From positions 9,408,501 through 9,472,500 of the forward strand of contig NC_037651.1 in assembly GCF_003254395.2 (NCBI RefSeq): DNA of 64,000 nucleotides. The letters run 5' to 3'. The notes below the pieces were generated by a model that worked only from the letters and a program-made list of their open reading frames with translations, was not told the DNA's origin and did not search any database. Made by a program: the position numbers and the translations under genes. Positions 36,468 through 47,931 of the stretch are shown in pieces; position 1 is the stretch's first letter, and each line of letters begins with the position of its first letter. Source of the stretch: Apis mellifera. Its lineage: Eukaryota; Arthropoda; Insecta; Hymenoptera; Apidae.

Positions 36468-36580
36468 CTAAGGTGGTGGCTGTGGGTTGGAAACGTGAGG
36501 GGGTGTGCAGTTGGTGGAAGATACAGGTTCCAAGGAGTGGGACGGGGTGGGGAGGGAAGGTGGGTCTAGGCGGAGACGTG
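36468..36580 (-). other. Exon-like GC-rich island in the desert
   Basis: The minus strand carries a strong pyrimidine tract and acceptor (tcctctcctcag before 36580). A phase-1 frame follows: RLRLDPPSLPTPSHSLEP, then STNCTPPHVSNPQPPP and TAG. The Pro/Ser-rich composition resembles linkers of transcription factors. The same DNA is open in other frames because it is GC-rich, and its + strand is a purine-rich run with many G tracts. It may be an alternative 3' exon of the zinc-finger gene upstream on the same strand, or not coding. Confidence 0.25.
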
Positions 36581-38704
36581 CTGAGGAGAGGATTTGGGAG
36601 GGGGCGGGGGGGATTTGGGTGGTGTAAGGTGTCGCGAATTAATCAATTAGGAACGCTATCACGAGGAAAAATGGATATGCTGCGGTGAAAACAGAAGGCT
36701 CTATTAATTATAAAAATTCGGCCCCACCGGTCAACGGATCCGCTCGTTTCCTTCCTTTATTATTATTTTTTTTTTCTTTTCTTCTCTTTTTTGCTCTTTT
36801 TGCCCACAATTTTCCCGCGATTTCGAATATTCGTCCGTTACGTGTGTAATTGTAATTTTGTTAGAAAAAAATAAAAAAAAAAAAGTAAGAAGCCGAAAGA
36901 CAAAGAATCTTTTTCTCTCGAATTTCTATACATACGAAACGTCGCGTGATACGAATTGTGAATGCGAATAATAAAATACGCGCGAAATAACGAATAACGC
37001 GTGAAATTCGTCGACCGAGGGACATTTTCGCGGTGCTGAGAGCATCGAAAGTCGATAACAGTCGCCTACGATCGCGAGGGGAAACCGGAGTTGTTCGATC
37101 GGGATGGATAATGCGATCGGGGAAGATATAATTTTATATATATATATATATATACTGCCTCGTTTCCGCGATATTCTCGTGTCGCGTTCGTCCTACGTGT
37201 TTTATCGAATCCCTTCTATCTCTCTGCCTGAGCTATGTTTACTTCTTTTTTTTCTTTTTTTTTTCTTTTTTTTTTTTCATTTTTGCCTCTGTCGCCTCTC
37301 CTCCTCTGCTCGTCCCGGAACGCGACAATGCGCCCTTCTCTCGAATCGGTTCGTATTGTTGTGGGTTTGTTTCGGTATGATCGATCTTGAGGAGGAAAAA
37401 AAAGGAGTAGAAGAAATGAAAACCGGGGGGGAAAAGGGGGCCAGGGGGTCGTTGAGAACGAGGGTAGGGATTTCGTCGGAAGTGGAAAATTTTTTAGATT
37501 TTTTTCTTTCTTTTTTCTCTTTTATTATTAGGGCGACATTGTCACGAACGCAGGAAGCACATCGCGTACGCGTTAGCGTTTTTTTTTTTTTTTTTTCTCT
37601 ATTTCTTTATATTTTGTTCACCTATTGTTGCTTATCGCTTTTTCTTTTTTTTTTTCTCTCATTGTTGCACTGGTGTTGTACGTATGCGTGCGTACATACA
37701 TACATATATGTATATCTTTATATATAGATATATAATTCGTTTTTTGTTTATATCATCGGCTATTTTTTTTTGCAGTGTGGTTTTGTGGAAAATTAAACGA
37801 GGATTGAGTCGTTCGTTTCTTTTCTTTCTTTTTTTTTTCTTTTTCCCTTTCTTTCTTTCGCCGAAAAATGCTTGCTTGTGTCTTGAACCGGAAGTGGAAA
37901 AGAAAAAAAAAAAAAAAAAAAAAGGTAAAAAAGATAAAAGAAATCATTCCTGCGAACCCAAACTATTGTTGCCTGCTATTGTTCTTGTATATGCGTTTTG
38001 CTTGTCGAAATGTTTTATTTTTCTGGTGAGTTTATTTATTTATTCTTTTTCTTTTTATGTTTTTTTATTTTTTTACGCATGTGCTCTCTACCTCTTTCCT
38101 TTCCTTTCCTTTCCTTTCCTTTACTTTCGTTTGGCCGAGACGTGATTTTTTCTCTCTCTTTTTTTTTCTTTCCCTTCTCTTTCTCTCTTTCTCTCTCTCT
38201 CTTTCTCTTTCTCTTTCTCTTATTTTTGCTCGTTTTCGCTCGAGGGGAGGGGGACTTTTTTTGCTTTTGCCGACATTATTACAGTGTGCAATCACCGTCG
38301 AAAAAAAAAAAAAAAAAAATTTCGTTTTCTCAACTCTCAACTCTCGCATTCTCTCTCTTTCTCTCGCTTTCTCTCTCTCTCACTATTCGCGCTCCCTATA
38401 TACTTCGAGTTCGATAATTTTTCGTCTAAAATTCCATTTTCGCCTTAACTATACACAATAATCATAATATATAATAATAATAATAATAATCACGACTCGA
38501 ATACATCATCGATCACCTCCGAATATAGATACAATAATTTTTTTTTTTTCTTCCTCTTTCTTCCTCTTCATCCTCTTCAACTTCTTTCCGCTTTTCTCTC
38601 TTTCTCTCTCTCTCTTTCTCTCGTTTTTTCTCTCGCGCTCTCTCTCTCTCTCTCTTTATTTCATTACACATCTCATAATAATGATCGTTTAGGTCGTCGT
38701 ATAT

Positions 38705-38739
<35 letters not shown>

Positions 38740-40149
38740 TATATATAATTTATAAAATGAAAATAGGTACAATTTTGGACGCTTTTCTTCGTCGAAAAAA
38801 CGCTCCGAAAATTTCATTTTCGCTTAATAATGCCCATCGGTTGCGATTCTAGTCCACTTGGTAGTAAAATTTTGTTTAGTTTTTCACTCTCTCATTCGTA
38901 CCTTGCATTCTCTCCCTCTCACTCTCTCCCTCTCATTCTCTCGTTCATTCGACTCGCTCGTTTCGAATGCATTCGTGTACGCAGCATATTCACTCATCTA
39001 CGCAGCTTCAGATATTTTTCTCTCTCTCTCTCTTTCTTCACGCTCTCGCTTTTTTTTTTTTTTAATTTTTGCTCTCGTTTCAACTGGACACTCGAACCAT
39101 CGTCCTTTCATTCATAAATTTTCAGCGATAATCGCTCTCGCGATACATCAGCCTTTTTTTTTTTTTTTTTTTTTTTCCTTTCGCCTACGATTTCGAAAAG
39201 ACGTGAAATTTCAGGCTGGCCAATCGCGTGCTTCCGGAATCGACGAGCTTCCAACGGCGCTCGCAACCAGAACAAAAATTTCATTTCGATGAAATATATA
39301 ACGCGCTTAATTTTCTACCTCTACGTCGTGTTACAATAAGTTAATATTTACAGTCGTTCGATCGCGACAAGTCAAGTTTCTGCTCCAACTGTATTTGCGC
39401 GTATGTGTGTACGTGTGTACGTGTGTATGTGTGTTCTCGAACATCGAACGGCTATTTTTAATTTTCTGATTCATCAACGCGATACAGCAGCTCGTCCGTG
39501 AACGAAACGAATCCTCGGAACAATGGATTGAATGATCGAATATAATTTTTCACCCACGAGTTTTTTTCTTTCTTTCTTTTTGTTTTTTTTCTCTAATTTA
39601 TCACGTACGTTACTTCTCTACTATTTCTCCGACGTAGAGAAGAATTTCATTTCGTTTGCCGTGCGCTGTACAAAATTTCGGAATTCGAACGGAATCGAGA
39701 ATGTCGTGTCGATGAATTTTTCTTTCTTTTTTTTTTTTTTTTTTGAGAATAATAACGAAATCGTTCTTTTGGAATGGAGAAAAAGAGAAAACGCGACACC
39801 GATCCTCCGGGATCGGAAGTTTCGTCGGGACGAGCTGGCGGTATGCATTTCAACAGGAAGCCCGAAAGATACGCATTACGCATAACTCGTTTTGTTCGTT
39901 TCTTTTCTTTTCCCTCTCTCTCTTTCTCGTTTTTTTTTGCTGCATTTTTCGCTGTTACACTATATATCTTTTCGCAAAAAACATTTTAATCCGCAGTGTT
40001 CAATGGCAGGTATCTACTTGCAAGTATCCGAAACACTGCGCCTTTTTTCTCTCTCGAAAGTTTTCCCTTCTTATTTTCTAAATCGCGTTGAAAATAATAT
40101 ATTTTATACATATATATAAATATTTATTATCTTTTGTGCCGTTTCATTT

Positions 40150-40182
40150 TGTTTCGTTTCGTTTCGTCTCGTTTCGTTTCGC
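40150..40182. repeat. GTTTC pentanucleotide repeat
   Basis: Run of GTTTC units with one TC substitution. Confidence 0.8.
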
Positions 40183-41175
40183 AATTCAACTTACATAGTT
40201 TTGATATGTCTAATTTATAAGTAAACGGAAATGCTGTTTCAGATAGCCCCTCTCTTTCCTCTCCCTCGAAATTATATCAAAAATTAGATTTAAGCGTTTC
40301 TCTTCTTCTTCTTTTTTCTTTCCTTTTTTTAATTCTTTCCGCGCGATTTTCGAGATTACACATTTTCGTTTCTTTCGAATCTTTTCTTCCTTTTTCTATT
40401 CGGTGACAATTTTTTTTTTATCTCGAAAAAAGAAAAGAAAGAAAGGGGCTAGGACTGAGACAGAAAACTCCGTCGTGTATACAAACGATATTTTCTCGAA
40501 ACAAATTGTTTTTTTTTTCTTTTCTCTCTCTTTTTCTTTTTCACCCAAAATCTCTTGGAGGCGATCTCCCCGATCGAGTCGGGAGGGGTGTGGATTTCTC
40601 TATTGCGCGTATGTGTGTGGAATGAAAACGCACCCTCGAGTCGAGGGGAAGATCCTCTCCTCCCTGCCAATTGGATCTCCAATCGGTTTTGTTCCACCGA
40701 TTGTTCGATTTCCGATACCAGAGTAGTTTGAATCTCTCATCGAACACTGCCCATCCACGCCAGTAAACGGTGGCGTGGATGGCACGGGGAAAAAAGAGTA
40801 GTGGTAATAGTAGTAGTAGTAATAGTAGTAATAGTATTAGTAGTAATAGTAGTAGTAGCGGTAACAGTAGTAACGGTAGTGAGTAGTGTTTGAATTTCGA
40901 ATTGTTCTTCCGCGTGTGGCCGGAAGTTGGTTCCGTCGCACGGAAGCACCCGTTGACGAATTTTAATTAATTGTCTAACGATCATGTATAAAAAGAAAAA
41001 AAAAAGGGAAAAGAACAATTGGTACGATCCTAGAAAATTTGTATCTTGAGTTTCTTTTTTTTTTTTTTTCTCTCTCTCTCTAACTCTCTTCCTCTCTTCT
41101 TCTTCTTCTTCTTTTCTTTTTTTTTTTTTCTTTTTTCTTTTTTACGCAAAAAGGCTCTCGCGATTTCGAAAAATT

Positions 41176-41246
41176 GTTCGTTCGTTTGTTTGTTTGTTTG
41201 TTTGTTTGCTTGCTTGCTTGCTTGTTTGTTTGTTCGTTCGTTCGTT
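41176..41246. repeat. Compound tetranucleotide repeat TTCG/TTTG/CTTG
   Basis: Blocks run in the order TTCG, TTTG, TTGC, TTTG, TTCG. The outer units mirror each other around a central TTGC block. Confidence 0.9.
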
Positions 41247-42051
41247 TTTTGTTCATTATCATATCTTCTTCGTTTCTCGCAATCATCGAAAAGGGTTTTC
41301 TTTTTTCTTCCTTTCCTTTTCTTTCCCCCTATTAGATTAGATATTGCATCACATGTTGCATCATTAATCATACATAGAACCATTTATAGAGAAATATCCT
41401 ACACAATGCGGAACTTGCTCGTAACCGAAAGAGACTGTTGAATTTACATTTATTCATTTCGACGTTATGGTTTTTTTCGCTTTATTATTTATTTATTTCT
41501 ATTATATTCTTTTTCTCCCTATTTCTTCGCTTCCTTTTCCTCTCTCTCTCTCTCTCTTTCTCTCCCACTCTTTCTCTCCCTCTCTCTCTCTCCCTCTCTC
41601 TCTCTCGCTTTCACTCTCGCTCACTCGTTCTCTTCCTCTATGTATCTATTTATCTCTCTCTCGCTCTCTCTCTCTCTCTTCGCTTGTTTCTCTCAGGGAT
41701 TTTTTATTATTACGTTTTCTAGATTTATTACTTTTCTCGCTTTTGAAATTTCTTTTTTCTTTTTTCTTTTTTTTTTTTCTGGCGCGTCGACCATTTCCGA
41801 AATTCGAAATTGTAAACGCTGTTTCGACTACGTACGCGGCGCTTCGAGGATTCTTGTACATTACGGCTTTCTCTTCTTCGAACGGTTGTAATCGTGTTTC
41901 TCTCGACACGTCCCCCGAGGACGACGCGAGATTCTCTACTCGACGACGTCGTCGCGGATCGCGCGAGTAAATTTTTTAACGGATTTTTTTTTTTTCTAAC
42001 CTTCTTCTTTTTTTTTTTCTTTTTTAAAACCTTTTTTTTTTCTCCCTAACA

Positions 42052-42053
42052 TT

Positions 42054-42105
<52 letters not shown>

Positions 42106-42117
42106 CTTTTTTTTTTT
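42052..42117. repeat. 66 bp poly-T tract with three C interruptions
   Basis: Contains an uninterrupted run of 33 T (42073-42105). It is the longest homopolymer in the window. Confidence 0.95.
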
Positions 42118-42630
42118 AGCTCGTTATCGCACTCCGGATGTTAATCCCTTCCTCGGAAATTACATTCTTCCTTTCAATCGCACGTTCCCCTTCTCGTCTC
42201 GATCGGTAAATAGCTCGTGACTTCTTTTTTCTTTTTTTTTTTTGCATCATTCACGAACCATCTACTCGATTTGCAAACGTTGCGCAATGTCGCTCGCATT
42301 GTTATCCCCGATCACGACTCGTTCTTCTCTCAAGTTCGTTCGCGTACAGATTTCTCGTATACAGATATGTTTTCTTCTTCTTCTTCTTCTTCTTTTTTCT
42401 ACACACGATATTACAATCGATCATCGCGATTAAACTTTTCGTCGTCGTGATACGCGCGATAACAACACCATGCTCCACCACGCTCGTTTTCCTTTCGTTT
42501 TTTTTCTTTCTTTCTTCTCGAAAAAACGAGACGAGAAGCGATCGAAACAGTTATCTCGCTCGCCGATCTCTACAGTACAGTAGGCTCGCATTTTAAGAAT
42601 CGATGGCGATAACTAATAATAAGTGGTATC

Positions 42631-42664
<34 letters not shown>

Positions 42665-43682
42665 TTAATAGCGATAACTGATGAAAGGGGAAAAGTGAAA
42701 AGCTAAATAGCGGTTAATTAACGTGGCGAAAGTAAGTCGGAGGTGCTCGGAGGGGATGAAAAAAGTACGAAGCAGTCGAAAAATCCAGAAGAATCCATCC
42801 CCATCGGGAGGGGGATAGAGATATAAATCTTTCAACTGCATCTATCTCCTCTCGGATATATCCTCTATTCTTGCGCACTTCCAACCACGTTTCCAACCAC
42901 GGAACAACATAGGTAACGATAATAATAATATTTAATAAATGCACGTGTTCCTAAATTTTTTTTTCATGTACGACAATCGTCAGCGTATTTCAGAGATTTA
43001 TTTTTATTTTATTATTATTATATAATCGCGATGCATTTCCTCCCCCCCCTATTCTCTCGTCGGTGAGGAGGGGAGGGGGGGGGGAAAGAGAAACGTGTCC
43101 TAGTTCTAGGAACCGTCGATAGCGAACCGTCGACAGTCTTTTAAGGAACCACACTAGGAGATGGAAAAAAAGAAAAAGAAAAAGAATAAAAGAGAAAAGA
43201 AAAAGAAGCTTAGAACAAGGGGAAAGAGGAAAAAGAAGAAAAAAAAAGAAAAAGGTCAACCAACGATGGTGAAACGTTGCAACGAAAACAAAGTGGACGT
43301 TTTTCTTCTTTTTTTCTTTCTTTTTTTTTTTTTTTTAAACTTAACGGTGATTCACGATGTGCACTGCGATATTGTGATGATGACAGTGACGGTGATAATA
43401 ATTAATAACATAACTAAGACGTAATAATAATGGTAATAATAGTAATAATAATAGTAATAGTAGTAGTAGTAGTAGTAGTAGTAACTAAAATAGTACGAAA
43501 ATTAAAGGTAATAAAAATGATAAACTAACTAAATAACTGTGTCTCCTAACGATTGCGGTAATAGTTGTAGTAGTCTAGTGATAGTAGTTGCGTAGTAAAT
43601 AATAATAGTAGTAGCAGTAACACCGGTTACAATAGTCAGAACAACACTAGGAAAAAAAAAAAGTGTTTATGTACCTTCGAGA

Positions 43683-43771
43683 TATTGGTATGTGTGTTTG
43701 TGTATGTTTGTGTGTGTGTGTGTGTGTGTGCATATATATATATATATAAAAAAAAAAAAAAAAAAAAAAGA
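43683..43771. repeat. Composite GT, TA and poly-A repeat
   Basis: A TGTTTG/TG tract passes directly into (TA)n and then about 20 A. Confidence 0.9.
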
Positions 43772-44712
43772 AGGACAAAGAAGGATCGTTGAACTGGATA
43801 CAAAAGGGACGAAAAAGTCTACTACCTTATCGAATAAAATTAACTGTTCACGCGTGTTCACGAACGTACGATGAATATAATTTCTTTTTAACAATTATTT
43901 TTTTTCCTTTCTTTTCTTTTCCTTTAACAAAGCCAGGCGACCCGGCGCGCGCGCCATCTCCATCCGCGAGAAATAGTAACTGAAGAACCGTAGTTTTTTG
44001 TATACGTTTTTTTTTTCTTTTTCTTTTTTTTTTCTTTTTTACACACGCGAATTAGGTACGTCCGTTTCGTACGTTTCTTAATTTAAAGGACGCGTAAAGG
44101 CTTTCGAGGAAATCGTATCGAAGCCGATCGTCGTCGTCGATAATATCGTACGTAAACGAAATGAATCGAAAAAAAAAAAAGAAAAACAGGCAGTAACTAT
44201 AATCGTAAACTCCCTAACTTGTTGTAACTCCATCCCTCGTTTTTTTTTTTAACCAATTCTTGACTAGCAAACATAACTCGACGCGGTGTTTGTATTCACC
44301 GATGTTTCTTCTTTTCTTTTCTTCCTTTTTTTTTTTCTTTTTGCGAACTCAATTCACGAACTCAACGAACGAAACTTTTCTCCTACTTTCTTCCTCCTCT
44401 TCCTTGTCTCTCGATTTTTTTTCTTTTTTTTTTTTTTTTTTTCTTTCAATCTCAAAATAGGAACTCGAATCGAGATCGGATGCAACGAATTTGTCTCCCT
44501 CTCTTTAGGCTTTGTTTCAAAAGTAGGATGACGATCAGTGAATAGAAACGTCGCGAAGTAGCGATTGAAAAGTACGCGGGAGAGAATACCTTACCGTACC
44601 GTTTTATTCGTACGTACGAATGAAACGATCGAATGCCAGATTCGATTCAACTTCTCGTTCGGTGGATGAACTAAAAAAAAAAAAAAAAAAAGTTTCCGAG
44701 AATGAGAAAAAG

Positions 44713-44745
<33 letters not shown>

Positions 44746-45149
44746 CTTCCTCTCGCGTCACCAGGACACTGGTGGAAAACACCGAGACAAAACCGTCGCC
44801 GCCTTGATTTCCAAAGTGTTTTCCATTCAATAACGTGAAAATCGTGAATCGCGCTAGTTTCGAGATCGTAGCTTTCGTTTTCTCCCCGAGTACTCTTCGA
44901 ACTCGAACGAGGACAGTATGTATAAATGGTATACATATAAAGAAGACATATAAAAAGGAACGTGTAACGCGAATAATTTTTTTTTTTCTTTTCTTTTCTT
45001 TTCTTTTCTTGTCCGACTCCTCGATCGATTAACCGCGCGCAATTATTTAATCTTCGTAGGGGAGGGGGAGGGGGAAGGAAAAAAGGGGGAAAAAAAAAAG
45101 AAAGAAAGAAAAACGGGAAAAAGCGAGGATTCTTTTTCTTTTTTTTCGA

Positions 45150-45497
45150 ACTATATAGAGATAATAGAGATAGTAAAGCTCTGACGCGAGTTGTTGTCAG
45201 TGTGTTGGCGTGATTATTCTCAGTCGTTTTTTAAAAAGTTCTAAAAAAAAAAAGTAAAGGGAAGACATCGAAATCGAAAGAAACGAAGAAATCGCGCGAA
45301 ACGTGTGATTTTGAAAATACGTATAATTTTTCTTCGATCTCTTTCTGAAGTGTGAAGTGAGTGAAGAAAGGAGAAAAAAAAAACAAAAAAAAAAAAAAGA
45401 AAGAAAGAGACTGAGAAGTTTTGCGATTAAAATTGCGAAAAACGCGCTCCTTCTACGTACACAACATTACGTACGTTTCCGTACCGGCTTCGCTCAG
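45150..45497 (+). promoter_or_regulatory. Promoter-like segment with possible first exon
   Basis: A TATA-like actatatagag occurs at about 45150. An initiator-like TCAGTG follows at about 45199, and a donor-like CTCAG|gtataa ends at 45497. The spacing from TATA to initiator is longer than usual. No coding exon follows, so this could start a noncoding transcript or be chance. Confidence 0.2.
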
Positions 45498-45547
45498 GTA
45501 TAAATAATAAGTGTACAAATAATATATATAATATTCAACGAGTATAA

Positions 45548-45583
<36 letters not shown>

Positions 45584-46936
45584 ATATATATATATATAAA
45601 TCTATATGTGTCCGTGTATACATACAGGTATATAATTATATATATTTGTATAAAAAAAAAAAAAAGATAATAGGGAAAAAATTAAACAGAAAAAAAAGGA
45701 GAATCTCGAAACGTGGCTACTATCCTTTTACTATTTTTTTTCTACTCTTCGTCGATTCGCTTCCTTTTCCATTTTCTTCTTTTAAAGAAATTATCGTAAT
45801 CGTTCGATGTAGCATAACACACATACATATATGTATATGATTTTTGGACGATTCGAACGAACTCGAACCGAACGATTCGATCTTTTCTCTCTCGTTTCTC
45901 TCTAAAAAATACGCCTCCAATTGCCCTTTAGCAATCTTTTAATTTATAATCAACTAATCGTTAATAACTAATAGCAATAATAGTAGCGATAATGGTAATA
46001 ATGATAATAGTAGTAGTAATAATCATAATAATAATAATAATAATAATAGTAATAGCAATAATAATGGCGATAATAATAATAGTAATGGATTAATCGCGGA
46101 TTATTAAAATGCTCGGACCGTTCGACTCGGATCGTCGCGTCGCGTTTTTCTCTTTTCTTCTTTTTTCTCCTCCTCTCCGTTCTTTCGAGTACGAATATAA
46201 TTTTCACGCGGGTAAAAAAAAAAAAAAAAAAGTGTTCTCTTTCGAGAGAAAAAAGAAAGGGATGAAAATCGAACGACGATTCGATTCCTCCCTTCCTTCT
46301 TTTCCCCTCTTCTTTTCTTTTTCCGTGGATTGGATTAAACGCGACCGGACGATCCGTCCGAGTGCCCTCGCTGAAAAGCGTGGATGGGCAGGCATTTTTT
46401 ACAAAATAGAAAGATGATAAAAAAAAAAAAAAAAAAAAAAAAAAACACAGAAAGAACAGTAACAATTTATCATCGAAGCTTTCGAAAGATTCATTCGCAC
46501 CGTACATCCATTTTTTAGGATTTTTTTTTTTTTCTGAAAGAGTGTCGTTTTTTCTTTTTTTTCCTTTCTCGCTTATACAAGGATCGATCGGACATGTTTG
46601 GCCGACATGTTTTGATACAACGAAAAGAGGCTACTCGCTTTTGTCAACAACGCGGATATTTTTTTTTTTTTTTTTCCCTGTAATACGATCCCTCCGGCCC
46701 GTTCCTCATTCAGGATTCGAATTTTTCTTTTTTCTCTTCTACATTCTAATTTCCTCCAATTTCGACGATCGACAGGATTTATCATTCGTTCAAAACTTCA
46801 AAATTTTCTCTCATCCCGAATATATTTATATACGCTTTTCACGAGCCTCGTAACGATTTCGATTTCGCACGATTTTTTTTTTTTTTTTTTCCTTTTCTTT
46901 TTTTCCCCTCCCCCTCGCGCTCGAATACACTCGCGA
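45498..46936. other. Desert continued, CT and AAT repeats
   Basis: CT repeat at about 45550, imperfect AAT/AGT repeat at 45970-46105 and several T tracts. No gene recognised. Confidence 0.6.
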
Positions 46937-46998
46937 TTAAATAAGTACCGATTTTGCCAAACGAGTCAACTCGTCCACGGCTTTGTACCCTTTTTTGA
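46937..46998 (-). other. Exon-like island ending in a stop
   Basis: After a minus-strand acceptor (caattctag) a phase-1 frame reads KKGYKAVDELTRLAKSVLI and stops at TAA. It is only 62 bases, but its composition differs from the surrounding low-complexity DNA. A second frame is also open, so coding status is uncertain. Confidence 0.2.
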
Positions 46999-47813
46999 CT
47001 AGAATTGAATTTCGAATTGACGATCAGGAAACGAAATCAGGCTCCTCCTTCCTTTTTTTTTCTTTTCTTTTTCTTTTTTTCCCCTTGAAATCCCTTCGTC
47101 CGGAATTGGAACGGGCCTGCGGAACCGGAAGTGCGTCGATATAATTTGCCCAAAAGGGGACTTCGACCAAACTCAATCGATACCATTAAACCTTGAGCAC
47201 GCACATTTTCGTCGCATCGTGCTAGACAGCCGTTTTACCACCAATTGCTTCGCGGTTTCTCGATATAAGTTCTTTAATCAGAGACGATAGAAACGCGACG
47301 AAAACGGGCGCTGAAAAATTAACAATAATCTTGCGCTTGCGTATTGTAGTACACTCGATAAACTGAACGATAAAAATTCGTCTGAAGAAAAATTTCGTCT
47401 TGAGAACATAACTCGTCTGTTTTTTTTTTCTTTTTTTTTTCCATCGATAATCGACGTCAGCCGCGACCCCCGCGTTTTCTTCTCTCGAACGTTCTCACCT
47501 CTTTCTTTTTCTTTTCTCTTCGATTTTTTCTCTCTAAACGCGAATTTTCTCTTTTTCCAAATAGTGGAACGTTCGTTTCCAAATCGTGATACACGGAAAT
47601 ATAATTTTTGTATAATTTTTGATTTCGAAAGTAATTTTGATTTCGATCTTTGCAAATTGCCAGAGAAAATAAGGAAGAGTACACGGGGGGCACGACGGAC
47701 CGACGCCGAAAGTGAAACTCATATATAAACCGATAATAATCGCGAAAACAAATTTGAAACAATGCGTGTACACGTGAAACTGGGAGGGTTTTTTTTGGCT
47801 CTGAGAGGATTAC

Positions 47814-47931
47814 CCGTGGGATGAGGAATTGTTGTGAATGGGTTCGATCTGTAGGATGGGTGGCGGGGTGTTTTGTATTGTGTTGAAAGCAACGTCATAA
47901 GTGAAGTTAACTGAACGCTGCACTTGAAAGA
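47814..47931 (-). other. Exon-like island with splice sites at both ends
   Basis: The minus strand has acceptor ttttcattag and a donor-like GG|gtaatc enclosing 118 bases. The phase-1 frame reads FQVQRSVNFTYDVAFNTIQN, then PPPILQIEPIHNNSSSHG. The Asn/Gln/Pro/Ser mix resembles the zinc-finger gene at the end of the window, whose exon junctions are also phase 1. The frame would stop directly if not spliced. No family was recognised. Confidence 0.25.

Larger units (their letters stand above)
36640..45140. other. Gene desert, pyrimidine-rich on + strand
   Basis: Long T, CT, TTTC and CTTT tracts alternate with short CpG-containing stretches. Frames of 60-200 codons exist but are built from microsatellites (Phe/Ser/Leu on +, Lys/Arg/Glu on -) and show no family similarity or sensible splice structure. 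No gene was recognised. Confidence 0.6.

Noticed and set aside
37104..37727. 207-codon + frame
   Set aside because: Phe/Ser/Leu runs from T and CT tracts; hydrophobic by composition only, not a membrane protein.
45968..46507. 179-codon minus frame
   Set aside because: Made of poly-Tyr from an AAT/ATA repeat and Lys/Arg from T tracts; no splice context or family.
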